Below, piece by piece: positions 36,843-46,772 of a stretch of 64,000 bases of DNA; position 1 is the stretch's first letter; the number at the start of each line of letters is the position of its first letter. This DNA comes from Aselliscus stoliczkanus (lineage: Eukaryota; Chordata; Mammalia; Chiroptera; Hipposideridae). The notes beneath the pieces are model-generated. The model worked only from the letters and a program-made list of their open reading frames with translations. It was not told the DNA's origin and searched no databases. The position numbers and the translations under genes are program-made. Location of the stretch: NCBI GenBank assembly GCA_033961575.1, contig CM066736.1, positions 10,759,501-10,823,500 on the forward strand, written 5' to 3'.

Positions 36843-36852
36843 GGGCGGCGGC
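36796..36852. repeat. GGC (minus strand GCC) trinucleotide array
   Basis: A run of about 14 consecutive GGC units, then an interruption (GCGGGC) and further GGC units. It begins about 160 bases upstream of the MED13L ATG, so it lies in the 5' UTR or at the core promoter. Reads as GCC in the direction of MED13L transcription. Confidence 0.95.
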
Positions 36853-36952
36853 GGGGGGCGCTGTGCGCGCGGCCCGGCGCCCGCCGCGCTCCTCAGGGCC
36901 GCCGCTGCCTCCGGGGCTGGCGCTGCGGGCCGGCCGCCGCCTCCGCCTTCCC

Positions 36953-36977
36953 TGCGCCGCCGCCGCCGCCGCCGCCT
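36953..36977. repeat. GCC (minus strand GGC) array
   Basis: A short run of about eight GCC units on the plus strand. Read in MED13L direction it is GGC. Related runs occur at about 37040-37080 and 37341-37372, and at 36480-36500 just inside intron 1. Confidence 0.9.
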
Positions 36978-37232
36978 TGTTTATCTCCAGCCACCGACTC
37001 CCCCTCGGCCCCCGCCGGCGCGTGAGGGGAGGCGAGCCCCGCCGCCGCCGCCGCCTCGGAGCCGCCGCCGCCGCCGCGGAGCGCGAACTCGCGAAGGGGG
37101 GGGTGCGGACGAAGCCAGCGGGCGACCCCGGCAGCCGAGCGGCGTCCCCTCCTTCCTCTTCCTCCCCCACCCCCCCCTCCTCCCCAGTCAGCCGCGCTTC
37201 TCCTCCCTCCCCGGGCTCGCTCGCTCTGACAG

Positions 37233-37290
37233 CAATGGCGGCCGCCGACCGCGGCTCGACCCGCCATTGGCTAGCGGCGCGTCACGTGAC
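37233..37290. promoter_or_regulatory. Inverted CAATGGCGG pair plus CACGTG palindrome
   Basis: CAATGGCGG at 37233-37241 and its exact complement CCGCCATTG at 37261-37269 form a 9-bp inverted repeat. The second copy contains ATTGG, a minus-strand CCAAT box (NF-Y type), and both resemble YY1 core (GCCAT) sites. Next to it, GTCACGTGAC at 37281-37290 is a perfect 10-bp palindrome of the USF/TFEB-type E box. Located about 600-650 bases upstream of the MED13L ATG. Binding is inferred from motif only. Confidence 0.6.
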
Positions 37291-37654
37291 GGGCGCCGGC
37301 CGTGCGGGGGGGCGAGGGGCGGGCGGGGGAGGGGCCGGCGCGGCGGCGGCGGCGGCGGCGCGGCGGCGGCTCGCGGGCGGCGCTGCTGAGCTGCTCGCGG
37401 CCGAGCTCTCTGGCCGGGAGACGGAGCGGGAGAGAAAAGAAGTGCGGGCGGGCGGCGGCCGGCTGTGCAGAGGCTGCGGCGGGCCGTTCCGCGTGGGCCC
37501 GCCCCCCTCTTTGCGGGGCGCGACCGCGAGCCCTGAGAAGGCGCCGGCTCCCTGGCCCGCCTGGCGTGGCGGGGGGCTCGCCGGGGGGCCGGGCCGGAGG
37601 CTCCGAGGCTCCGGGGAGTGTCGCGCGGAGGTCGCACGCCCGTTGTCCGGGTGT

Positions 37655-37792
37655 TTGCAGATGAGAAAACGGAAAGCACAAAGAGATGGAGTCAAAGAGA
37701 TGAAGTCACTTGGTCGAGAGGTCGCGCACGGCTGGGACGAGGAGGCGGAATGCGAACCCCAGGACCCAGTGCACAGGGAAGCTGAGCTCTGA
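37655..37792 (-). mobile_element. MIR SINE at the edge of the CpG island
   Basis: In plus orientation it reads 'GCAGATGAGAAAACGG', 'GATGAAGTCACTTGG', 'GAATGCGAACCCCAGG', which is the complement of the MIR core. It still carries CpGs, consistent with protection from methylation at the island border. Confidence 0.8.
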
Positions 37793-37912
37793 CACTAGCT
37801 TTTATAAGCCTCTCCCAAGGTTATGCATGGCTCCCACTGAGCGCTTGCTGTGTCGGAGGCAATGTGCACGGGATACAGAAGGCGCGTTTCTTCAGCCCTT
37901 ACTCCTAGGCAC

Positions 37913-38252
37913 GCTCATTGCATACATCTTCCCTGAGCTCTTGCTGTGCTCCGGAACACTAGCTGCCAGGCACTGTACTAGGGCCGTGTTGCACTCATTC
38001 GCTCATTGCATACGTCTTCCCTGAGCTCTTGCTGTGCTCCGGAACACTAGCTGCCAGGCACTGTACTAGGGCCGTGTTGCACTCATTCGCTCATTGCATA
38101 CATCTTCCCTGAGCTCTTGCTGTGTTCCAGAATATCACTGCCAGGCACTGTACTAGGGCCGTGTTGCACTCATTCACTCATTGCATACATCTTCCCTGAG
38201 CTCTTGCTGTGTTCCAGAATATCACTGCCAGGCACTGTACTAGGGCTGTGTT
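37913..38252 (+). repeat. Minisatellite, four copies of an 88-bp unit
   Basis: Units start at 37913, 38001, 38089 and 38176 (periods 88, 88, 87) and contain 'CTTCCCTGAGCTCTTGCTGT' and 'CCAGGCACTGTACTAGGG'. Units 1 and 2 share 'GCTCCGGAACACTAGCTGCC'; units 3 and 4 share 'GTTCCAGAATATCACTGCC'. The founder sequence resembles an old MIR/LINE-like block. Frames across it are repeated peptides with no function. Confidence 0.95.
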
Positions 38253-38591
38253 GGGAGCAGGCCCTCCTCCCTTTTTGGCTCCATTCATTCAATATAATCA
38301 ACCTTTTCCTGAGAGCCTCCGGCCTGGGAGTCCAGAGGAGTGCTGGTATGAGAAGGGTCCCCCGGGTACTCCCTGCAAAGCTGGGGAGGAGAGAACAACT
38401 TCACTAACAAACCTCCAAGCGTGGAAGAGCCAGCCGTGTTAGGTGCGTTGGACTAAAAGAGAGGAGCAACACGGCGTGTAACAAAAGAAGTCTTACCTAT
38501 GTGCTTTGAGCTTTGGAACGACCACAGATAACTGCTAAAAGCAAAATGCATGAGCAGCATGTTATAATGTGTGTTATTATCGTGGCTGACA

Positions 38592-38790
38592 CTACGTTAC
38601 AATGAATATGCATTATTTCACGTAACCCTCAGAACAACCACATACAGAAAATACTTATTATTTTTATAATAAGCCTCATTATTATCCCTATAATAAGCCT
38701 CAGAAATGCAGTGACATCTCCACGCTCTCCCATTAGTGAGTAGCTCAGACTCAAGTCTATCTAGCTCCAGAGCCCAGGCCTGACTCCAGA
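38592..38790 (-). mobile_element. MIR SINE
   Basis: Complement of MIR: 'CACGTAACCCTCAGAACAAC', 'GCCTCAGAAATGCAGTGAC', 'AGTGAGTAGCTCAGACTC', 'CTAGCTCCAGAGCCCAGGC'. Confidence 0.75.
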
Positions 38791-38858
38791 AGGCTCCATG
38801 AGCAGGTGCCTGTAGTTGGCTTGGGCACCCCTAGTTGTGTTACCTTGACCTACATAGA

Positions 38859-39297
38859 GTAGTCCCCCGCTTATCTCAGTTACCCACAGTCAACAATGAT
38901 CCGAAAATATTAAATGGAAAATTTCCGAAGTAAACAATCCTACGTTTTACATCGCACACTGATCGGATGAGTGTGATGAAATCTCTTGCCTCTCTGCTCC
39001 GTCCTGCCCAGGATATGAATCATCTATTTATTTGTCCACCATGCTGTCTATGCTACCTGCCGACTTGGTTATCAGAGACAGACCACATTCATTTTATTTA
39101 TAATATATTGTTATAGTTCTCTTTTATTATTAGTTATTGTTGTTAATCTCTTACTATGCCTAATTTATGAATTAAAACATCATAGGTATGTACATGCAGG
39201 AAAAACAGAGTATATATACGGTTTGGTACCAACTGAGGTTTCAGGCAACCACTGGGGTTCCTGGATCGTATCCCCTATGGATAAGGGGGGACTGCGT
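38859..39297. mobile_element. Tigger-type (TcMar) non-autonomous DNA transposon
   Basis: About 440 bp with terminal inverted repeats: left 'AGTCCCCCGCTTATCT' and right 'ATAAGGGGGGACTGCG'. Sub-terminal 'AAAATATTAAATGGAAAATT' and 'GTGATGAAATCTCTTGCC' are familiar Tigger/MER blocks. It is deleted internally and does not encode transposase. Confidence 0.85.
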
Positions 39298-39589
39298 TTA
39301 GTTTCCTAAGCCTCATTTCCTACTCTGTCAAAAAGGGACCCTAATTGCTGACTCACTGACCTCAGGCCAATGTTGTGCATTTCTATTAAGAGATTGTTGA
39401 TGACAGTGTTTAGAAAAAAGGCCAAAGCACTTTAACAATATGCATGATGTTACTTAGGCTGAGAAAGGGGACAGTATGATGGTCTATCATATCTAAATGT
39501 ATTTACATCCCAGGAGGCCTTCACCCACTTGGTCACCGAATTCTCATTGGTCAGCAAGTTTAGATTTAACTTTTTAAAAAGTCTCCCAG

Positions 39590-39736
39590 GCCGATCAAGT
39601 GGCTCAGTTGGTTAAGAGCTCACTCAAGAATGTGAGCTCTGAGCAACATCGTTGCCGGTTGGATTCCTGGCCCGAGCTGAGCAGCCGCTGAGCTGCCAAC
39701 AGGTAGCAGGATGGCCCAGCTTAAAAAAAAAAAAAA
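39590..39736 (+). mobile_element. Intermediate SINE (GTGGCTCAG type)
   Basis: Head 'AGTGGCTCAGTTGGTTAAGA', middle 'GCTGAGCTGCCAACAGGTAG', end 'CAGGATGGCCCAGCTT' plus poly(A). Target duplication GTCTCCCAG on both sides. Confidence 0.92.
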
Positions 39737-39846
39737 TGTCTCCCAGAGCAACCTAGTAGAAAAATAAGCAAAGGACATCAACAATTTAGAGAAGAGGAAA
39801 GTCATATGGCTTTTCAATATATTAAAAGATGTTCACCCTCACTCAT

Positions 39847-40186
39847 CGCTATGGACTGAATGTTACGTGTCCCCCTAAAATTCATGTTGAAACCCTAATA
39901 TCCAGTGTGATGGTATTTGGAGATGGGGCCTTTGGCAGGTAATCAGGTCATAAGGGTGGAGCCCTCATGATAAGATTAGTGCCCTTATAAGAAGAGACAA
40001 GAGAGAGATTGCTTTCCCTCACCCATGAAGACCCGACCAAGAAGGGGGCTCTTACCAGAAATAAAATTGGCCAGTACCTTGATCTTGGACTTCCCAATCT
40101 CTAGAACTGGGACAAATAAATTTCTGTTGTTTAAGCCACCCAATCTATGGTAATTTGTTACAGCAGCCCAAGAACATTAATATATT
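39847..40186 (+). mobile_element. MaLR-type solo LTR (MLT1/MST-like)
   Basis: Old endogenous-retrovirus-like LTR of the mammalian apparent LTR retrotransposon group. Blocks in order: 'TATGGACTGAATGTTACGTG', 'GATGGTATTTGGAGATGGGG', 'GTGGAGCCCTCATGATAAG', 'CCTTGATCTTGGACTTCCCA', 'AATAAATTTCTGTTGTTTAA', 'CCACCCAATCTATGGTAATT'. No internal or coding retroviral sequence is attached. Confidence 0.85.
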
Positions 40187-40304
40187 GTAGACCAGTGACG
40201 CAAATTTGCGTCTCTATATTTAAATACTCTGTCCTCAATGTGTTAAGACTCTCATAAGAAAAACAGAAACCAAAACCATAATAAGTACTGATAATATTTT
40301 AAAA

Positions 40305-40738
40305 GCTTAGGCAATGTGGAGGGACCAGAACTCTTATGCACAGCCAGCAGGAATATAAATAGTACCACAGCTTTGGGGGTCAACTTGGAGAATCTCAAAA
40401 TTTATAAGGCACATCCCCTGTGACCCAGCAATTCTACTTCTAGGAGTTTATCCTCCAGAGATACTTGTATAGCTATATAAAGACTTGTGTGCAAGGACAT
40501 GAACTATAGTACTGTTTGCAGGGCCAAAACTGGAAGCAACCTACATGGTCATCATTTAGGGAGTGGTTAACAATATAATTTAATCCCATGTAACCATTAA
40601 AAATAATGAGTTAGCACTATGTGTACCAATGTAGGATAATCTCAAAAATAGATTATTAATTGAGATATCCCTGGAAGATTATAGGAGACACTAGTAACAT
40701 CAGTTTCCTCTAGCGACAGGAGTCTGGGTGGGGACAGG
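40305..40738 (+). mobile_element. L1M LINE 3' fragment
   Basis: Typical L1 3' sequence: 'GACCCAGCAATTCTACTTCT', 'CCAAAACTGGAAGCAACCTA', 'ATTTAGGGAGTGGTTAA'. Strongly diverged and non-coding. Confidence 0.75.
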
Positions 40739-40743
40739 GATTA

Positions 40744-40814
40744 TTGGGTTGTCGGAAAAGTCATGATGCATTTTTTCGTTGCAAAAATGCATCATGCCTT
40801 TTCCGACAGCCCAG
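40744..40814. mobile_element. 71-bp hairpin MITE (mariner type)
   Basis: Near-perfect palindrome. The left arm reads GGGTTGTCGGAAAAGTCATG, then ATGCATTTTT. The right arm is the complement with about two mismatches, ending ...CCTTTTCCGACAGCCC. The loop is about 6 bases. TA precedes the left end. The organisation resembles the MADE1/Hsmar1 type of minimal mariner derivative. Confidence 0.85.
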
Positions 40815-40861
40815 TTCTTTTCACTGTGCTGTTTTCTCTTTTCTTTCTGTCTCCTCTGTCT

Positions 40862-40925
40862 CTCTCTCTTCCCTCCCTCCCTCCCTCCCTCTTCTTTTCT
40901 TCTTTCCTTCCTTCCTTCCCCTTTC
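40862..40925 (+). repeat. TCCC/TTCC-rich simple repeat
   Basis: Pyrimidine tract with CCCT and TTCC units. The plus and minus-strand frames over it are low complexity. Confidence 0.9.
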
Positions 40926-41179
40926 TTTTCACCAAATATGTATATTATCTGTTCAGTGCAATAAGTAATGAACAACACAAATCAATCATTCAATAAAACT
41001 GAAAACAGAATAATCAAATGGCACCATAAGAGTAAATTTAACAGCAAGCAAACAAGACAAACAAACAAAAAAAAACAACCCTCATCTGAAGAGATCTCCT
41101 TGGCTGTCAAAGCCAAGGCCCCAGATTAGAAGAGAGAAGGCCAGAAGCAGAGTGGGATTTGATTGCCCCTGCAAGATAA

Positions 41180-41350
41180 GGATGGAATGAGAACCCAGGG
41201 AAGCAGGGGTTCTAGTCTCAGACACGCCACTGAGCAGCCTTGTTATCTAAGACAAGCCTCAACCTCTCTGGGCCTCAGTTTCCTCATGTGTGAAAAGGGC
41301 AGCCCCAGAGATCCTTCAGTCATTTCTAGTAACAAAACTCTTCGCCTCTC
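41180..41350 (+). mobile_element. MIR-family SINE
   Basis: 'GGTTCTAGTCTCAGACACG', 'CAACCTCTCTGGGCCTCAG', 'TTTCCTCATGTGTGAAAAGG' follow MIR/MIR3 order. Confidence 0.8.
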
Positions 41351-41784
41351 TGCACAGTTGAGATGACTGATAAAGATCGGCAGAGTTCTTACTCAACAGA
41401 GAAAGCAAAGGGAGTTGATGGAAAGCCTCAGGAGATAAGAAGAAAGGCAAACAAAACAAAACCATCAACCGCCTGCTGGGAAGCAGCAAGGCAGCAGGCC
41501 CTGGGACTAAGGAGTCCAGTTCCCTAGGTTGGGGGGGGGGGGGGCTCCTCACAGGCATCCTCCATGACTTGGTTTCCCCCTTTCTCAGGACGCCTGCTGC
41601 CCACACAGGAAACAGACGTTCCACTCTGCACAAGCCTCAGATCTCACTCTGAGAATGACAGGTTAGTTCCCTTTCATGGTTACCAAATGTAATGGCAGAG
41701 AGAAAATGGAAGCAAAAATATAACCAGAGGAGGAACCACCTATTAGAAAGACCACAGGAAGCAGCCACAGCTGCAGGGTAGGGG

Positions 41785-41995
41785 CATATTGTAGGAGTTA
41801 AGACTGTGGCTTCAAGCAAGACACACCTGGGTGCAAACCCCTGCTCTGTTGTGCTCTAGCCGTGCAGGTTTGAGTAGGCCATTTAACCCCGGTCACCCCA
41901 TTTCTTCCTGTGCCTGGACCTCCCTGAGTGAGAACGCAGGGAAAGTTCTTAACACCGTGCCCGGCTGGCCCCACAGGCTGTGATCAATACATTAA
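41785..41995 (+). mobile_element. MIR SINE
   Basis: 'GGAGTTAAGACTGTGGCTTC', 'CCTGGGTGCAAACCCCTGC', 'CCATTTAACCCC', then 'GTTCTTAACACCGTGCCCGG'. Confidence 0.75.
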
Positions 41996-42189
41996 AACAG
42001 TCACTTATCCGTCCTGGTACAACCGAAAGTGGCACCCAGTCACATCACTTGAAGGGTTTTTCCCTTTACCCTAAGCCTTACTGGATTTATTTGATTGCAA
42101 ATAACAAAACAAGATGCTAGCGAGTGATAGCAGGTCAAACAATACAGGCATGTATTGAGAAAAAGGAAACCCTCTTCTCTCTATCGCAC

Positions 42190-42870
42190 TGAGATCATCG
42201 AAGTTAACAAGTTGTGAATCTTTATTCTCCTTCCTCCATACTCATAACAAAGAATACAATTTAAAACACACATTTCTAAGAGAACTTTTTTTTTACTTAT
42301 TACGAAAATGGGATCATGTCACATGTATTATTTTGCAATCTGCTTTTCACTTAACAATTTATCACAACTATACCTCTAGGCCTATATATCTAGATCTAGC
42401 TCATTCTTTTATGGAATAATGTTTCATAGAACACCTGCGCCATAATTTATCCAATTATTCCCTTATTCCTGAACATTCGGGTGGTTTCCAGGTTTTTCCT
42501 CCTCTAAATAAGGGTGCAGTAAATATCCTTATCCATATATCCTTATGTACTGACACTTTTATTTCTGTAAAATAAAGTCCCCGAAGTAGGATTGCTTTTT
42601 TTATTGTTAATAAATGTGCATTTTTTTATTAATACATGCAGCCAGAAGACTGTCCCCAAAGATTGGAGCAATTCGCACCCCCTCAAGCAATAGGGGAAAA
42701 TGTCCACTTCCACACGTGCCAGCACTAGGAGGCTGACAAATCTTTTTCCACTGTTGCCAACCGGATGGTGAAAAACAGTATATTGCTGGTGTTTGAATTT
42801 GCTTTCCCCGAAATCTAGTGATGTAGATCTTCTCTTGCATGTCTTGACCATTTGCATTTACTCCTGGGTT
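42190..42870 (-). mobile_element. L1M LINE 3' fragment
   Basis: In plus orientation this is the complement of an L1 3' end: 'ATGGGATCATGTCACATGTA', 'TTTTGCAATCTGCTTTTCAC', 'TGGAATAATGTTTCATAG', 'GTAGGATTGC', then 'GATGGTGAAAAACAGTATAT' and 'GACCATTTGCATTTAC'. Confidence 0.75.
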
Positions 42871-43269
42871 GTTCACTGCTCAAATCAGTCGGTGAGATTG
42901 ATAGAGGATTAAATGCAGTTTCAATGAGACCAATAAGGGGCTTGGCACAATGACAAACACCGGTCTTTGGTCCCTCTCACCTGATGTGGACAAGGCCATT
43001 CGTTCCATGATTCCGTAAAGATTTTTCTGGATGCTTCCGTGCGGCCGGCCTAGCCTCATTCCTTCGCTTTCATAATTCAATTATTTAAGTTGATGTTTTA
43101 AGTTCCCTCTGAGAGAATGGTCTTATACCAATCAAGCTGCACTGCCTTGGGCAATAACAGCTTTGCTCATAACCACCAAGGATTTCCTAATTGTTCCAAC
43201 CTCTCCCCTAAGACACTGCAGAGGATGAAGTAAAAACAACAGCAGTTGTTGCTAGTGTGGAGCAGGGCT

Positions 43270-43530
43270 TGAGGCCTGGGGAAAGGCAAGGGGTTTCAGA
43301 GTTGGACAAAACCTGGTTCAAATCCCCACTCTGCCGCTCACCCTCCTGACCTCTTGGGTTGTGATTGAACCCCCCTCTGTGCCTCAGTTTTCCCATCCCT
43401 GAAGCAGGGACACCCTTGGATCCGCCTCTTGGAGCTACTGTGAGCACTTAAAGAGCTGCACACAAAGCGCTCTCAGCACCCTCCGCCCCACACAGAATAG
43501 GTGTTCAATAAATGTCAGCCACTCTTATTA
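43270..43530 (+). mobile_element. MIR SINE, nearly full length
   Basis: 'TGGTTCAAATCCCCACTCTG', 'CTGTGCCTCAGTTTTCCCAT', 'GTGAGCACTTAAAGAGC', 'GAATAGGTGTTCAATAAATG' appear in order. Confidence 0.88.
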
Positions 43531-43539
43531 ACACCCAGA

Positions 43540-45480
43540 GCTTCTTTTGATAAAATACAGGAGACGACTAAATGGCAAGAAACACCACCAAACAGATCAT
43601 TTAAGGAATACTTTGAGCTGCTAAAAATCGCAATGAGCTTAAAGTTAACTATATTCAGTGGCATTTTTACCTACCTTATTACAGACATAAAAAGGACTCT
43701 TTTGCTTCTGGTAATGCTGATTTTAGAATGAATTTAGCAGCCCACAACGACTTGCTTTCAAACAGCCAATACTAAAGAAATATGTGAATGATGTCTCCTG
43801 ATACTTTTCTGTGACTGTACTTGACGGTTGACCAAAGACAGGTGACTACAGCCACACTTTTTCAACCTCCACTAAGCTTATGTATTCTAGGCTGTGCCTC
43901 TGGCAGGTGGTGAAATGTAAATTCTGTTTCCTCGGGATGGACACCCATACACACATCACCCCAAAACCTGATCGGCCTCAATAGACAACTGCCAACGTGG
44001 GTTTTGAGGGTAAACAAAATCCCTTTTAAGAGAAGGGAGTGCTCGCGTGGTGCTTCTCTAACTCTTCCCGTCCAGGGGTGTGTGTGCAAGTGTGAATTTG
44101 ATGCTCATGAAAGAAACGGCCCGCTCAGGTGGCCCAGGGCCAGGCTGTGCTCTGGGCGAGGAGGTGCCAACTTCTCTGGCAGTTCTGCCAGCACACCTCA
44201 CCCTTTCTGTTTTCTCCGCTGCCGGCCAGACCCAAGCGTCCAGGGGTTTTTGTAAGGAAGACAAATGTCTTTTCACCGGTGGCCTACATCAGGGGACTTC
44301 AGCCGAGGTCTGGACAGGTGAGATGGCAACTGATCTAGCCACCCACCTGTGTGATACTGCTCTTTGAAGACTGACACCCAGGTCCCAGCGTGTTAGACAA
44401 AGGCCATCGTCCTCCAGGGACCATACCCGGTCCCTCCACACTGTCTGGCACTTTTAGTTCTAAGCCTGAGAAGGCACTTTCCTGCTCCCAAGCACAGGTG
44501 TGCTGTCTCCATGCTGGCTGGGGCCAGAGCTTGTTTCCTGCAACAGATCATTTTATTTAAAAGCAACCCTGAGAGAGAGCAGTCTTTACTCAGGCAACAA
44601 CTTGGAGGCAATAAAAAACGCCACATGTGAAACTTGAGTCATCCCTTTGTCTTCATTTTGCCCCTGTGACAGATTCACTGGGCTTCTCCCCTCAGCTGGG
44701 TTAAGGAGCTCTCTCAGTCTCAGTTTTTCCTTTTAAAATGGGCTGCCAACCTCTCAGGCCGCTGGTGAGTTATAATCAATTGGTTTTTCAAATTGCGTAC
44801 ACAATTTCTCAATTTTCAAATGTGCTGACTGCAAGAGTCTATCGCGGATGAAAACGGAGTACGTCTGCGCAGTCACTCTGCTGAGGCTGTCGGTACAGAT
44901 CACTTCCCCAAGGAAATAAATTACATTTCATTCTCTATATATTGTTTACTTTATAGTCTCTTGATCTTACTTTGCTGACTTCTTGTTGTAGATTTTTCAG
45001 TAGGTTGGTTCCCACTTAATCACAACAGCTTCTGTAAATGTTAGTGAGTTGTGTTATGGGGATTTGCCACCAGCATTTCACAGTGGTTACTGAACATAGA
45101 AGCCCCTTCTCTAGTCTACCAAAATACCTCGGTAAATATTCCCCTCACTTTAAAAAAAATAATAGGCCCTTAAAACGATTTCCCACCAGCAGACTTTATT
45201 CCATGTTAACCATGCAATAACTCAAGGTGCATTTTGCATTGTTCTTTATTTGTGGTTTTACGAAGAGGTCACTGTGTACATAACATATGCACCCTGCGAG
45301 CTTGTTCCTTATAATCTACTCAGTATTTTCCCAAAATCCCAACAGAAGAAAGGCTTTCTTCTCCCATCTCCTAGCAGAGTTGTGCGGTGCAGCCAGAAGG
45401 AAGCCAGCCAGCTAAGACATACCCCCAACCACATACCTGCTTACACCTCTCTTTTCTATACCCCCTTTTCAGGAGGGGAC
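43540..45480. other. Flank with no recognised repeat or gene
   Basis: Mostly unique-looking sequence. The many overlapping frames at 44004-44626 lie on both strands and have no domain. The stretch 44740-44930, with 'TTATAATCAATTGGTTTTTC' and 'GATCACTTCCCCAAGG', looks unique and could be conserved non-coding DNA; this is an impression only. Confidence 0.45.
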
Positions 45481-45489
45481 TGTTTTCTG

Positions 45490-45690
45490 CATGTGTTTAT
45501 CGAGCTCATTTTATGCCAGGCATCTAATTGTTGCAACTATCTTACCAGGGGAGGTCCTCTCCCAGTCCCCATTTTACAGATGAGACAAGTGAAGCTCAGA
45601 GAGGTGAGGCGACTTGCCTAGGGTCGCTCAGCTTGGAAATTGCAAGGCAGTATTCAAACCTTGCCCGCACCAACTCCTGTACAACAATGA
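45490..45690 (-). mobile_element. MIR SINE
   Basis: 'ATTTTATGCCAGGCATCTA', 'CCATTTTACAGATGAGACAA', 'GCTCAGAGAGGTGAGGCGAC' are the complement of the MIR core. Confidence 0.85.
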
Positions 45691-45824
45691 GGCTAGAGAG
45701 CTCCCCCATTCTTCAGACACCCTCTGCCCCTTCTTCTGAGCTTTTTGACTTCATCGGCCAAGTGTGCCTCCTCACAAACGTCCCACGGGGGCCTGGAGCA
45801 ATATAGCTGTGCCAACGACCGGCC

Positions 45825-45910
45825 GTCTACTCTTACATAAGTGGCCTCATCCCCTCTGAGCCTCAGTCTTCTCATCCATCATGTGGGTATAATTATACCG
45901 GCCTCACAGT
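45825..45910 (+). mobile_element. MIR SINE, partial
   Basis: 'CTGAGCCTCAGTCTTCTCAT', 'GTGGGTATAATTATACCGGC' match the MIR interior in plus orientation. Confidence 0.7.
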
Positions 45911-45914
45911 GCCA

Positions 45915-46065
45915 TCCATAATAACAAGCATGGGCTCATTATCGAGCTTTCCCCTGTGCCAGGCACAGGGCCAGGTACTTCACGCCACGACCTTTTTGAA
46001 TCCTTCCAACAACCCTACAAAGAAAACACTATGATTAGCCCATTTTGCAGATGGGGAAAGTGAAA
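45915..46065 (-). mobile_element. MIR SINE
   Basis: 'TGTGCCAGGCACAGGGCCAG', 'TTCCAACAACCCTACAAAGA', 'CCCATTTTGCAGATGGGGAA' in the order expected of a complemented MIR. Confidence 0.82.
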
Positions 46066-46094
46066 AATGAAATGGAAATAGCCAACATGTGCCA

Positions 46095-46700
46095 CCACCC
46101 AAGCCTAAGCCACTGTCCTCTGGGTGGCTCTCACTCCTTCTGCCCTGGCCCCACTATGGTCTCTTCTCCACACAAGCCATCAGAGGGATTCTGTTCAAAC
46201 CTAATTCTGTCACTGCTCCGCTCCAAACCCCTCTATGGCTCCCATCTCATACAGAGTAAACGCCAAACACTGTGCCGCGGCCTGCAGGGCGTGCGTGATG
46301 TGGCCTCGCGGCCCTCATGCCACTGTCCCCGTGCACACTCTGCCATGGGCCCGTGACTTCCTGTGGCTCTGCTCACACGCCCAACCTCAGGGCACTGGCC
46401 CTTGCAGAGCCCTCCTGCCCTCAGGTCAGATGCCCCCCTATTGGAAAGACCCTCTCAGGCCACTGCACTTAAGACATTATGCTCTGTCCCTCCTCTCTGT
46501 TTAGTTTTCTCGTAGCATCTAAAGTCACCTGACATGTATTTGTCTTCATATAGTTTTGCCTGTCTCCCTCTCCCCCTATTATAATCGAACCCCCATGAGG
46601 ACAGGGTTGTTTAATTTTTTACCCTCTTGTTCACTACAATATCCCCCTGCCTAGAACACTGTTGGTGTTTAAATAATATTTGTTAAATAAGAGGATTATA
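46095..46700 (+). mobile_element. L2 LINE 3' segment
   Basis: L2 blocks in order: 'CCAAACCCCTCTATGGCTCC', 'TACAGAGTAAACGCC', 'CCTCAGGTCAGATGCC', 'GAACCCCCATGAGGACAGGG', 'TGCCTAGAACACTGTTGG'. Open frames on the plus strand here are L2-derived and have no intact domain. Confidence 0.85.
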
Positions 46701-46719
46701 AAATAATACTAAGTAGTCC

Positions 46720-46772
46720 GTCCGTGGCCAATGCCTGGCATAGAGCAAGTGTCAATAAATGCTGGCTGTTAC
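46720..46772 (+). mobile_element. MIR 3' end fragment
   Basis: 'AATGCCTGGCATAGAGCAAG' followed by 'TGTCAATAAATGCTGGCTG'. Confidence 0.7.

Larger units (their letters stand above)
35560..37680. promoter_or_regulatory. MED13L: CpG island covering the MED13L promoter and exon 1
   Basis: Base composition changes sharply from A+T-rich intron to G+C-rich DNA with very frequent CpG, densest at 36270-37650. It spans the first coding exon, the presumed 5' UTR and core promoter, and the start of intron 1. It contains GC boxes, several GGC/GCC runs, an inverted CCAAT box (37266-37270) and a CACGTG palindrome (37281-37290). No TATA box is evident, as is usual for a broad CpG-island promoter. The exact transcription start cannot be placed from sequence alone. 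Confidence 0.9.

Noticed and set aside
36281..37792. A 503-residue open frame on the plus strand across the CpG island, and a 329-residue frame on the minus strand
   Set aside because: They consist of Ala, Gly, Pro and Arg runs from GGC/GCC repeats. High G+C content removes stop codons, so long frames appear by chance. The minus-strand frame is not the MED13L reading frame.
37913..38252. CRISPR-like array
   Set aside because: The repeats are directly adjacent 88-bp units with no unique spacers, and the genome is mammalian.
43040..43060. 'GCGGCCGGCCTAG' as a possible SINE head
   Set aside because: No A or B box, body or poly(A) tail follows. It is a chance match.
46045..46504. Plus-strand frames of about 90-100 residues
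   Set aside because: They lie within an L2 LINE and have no domain.
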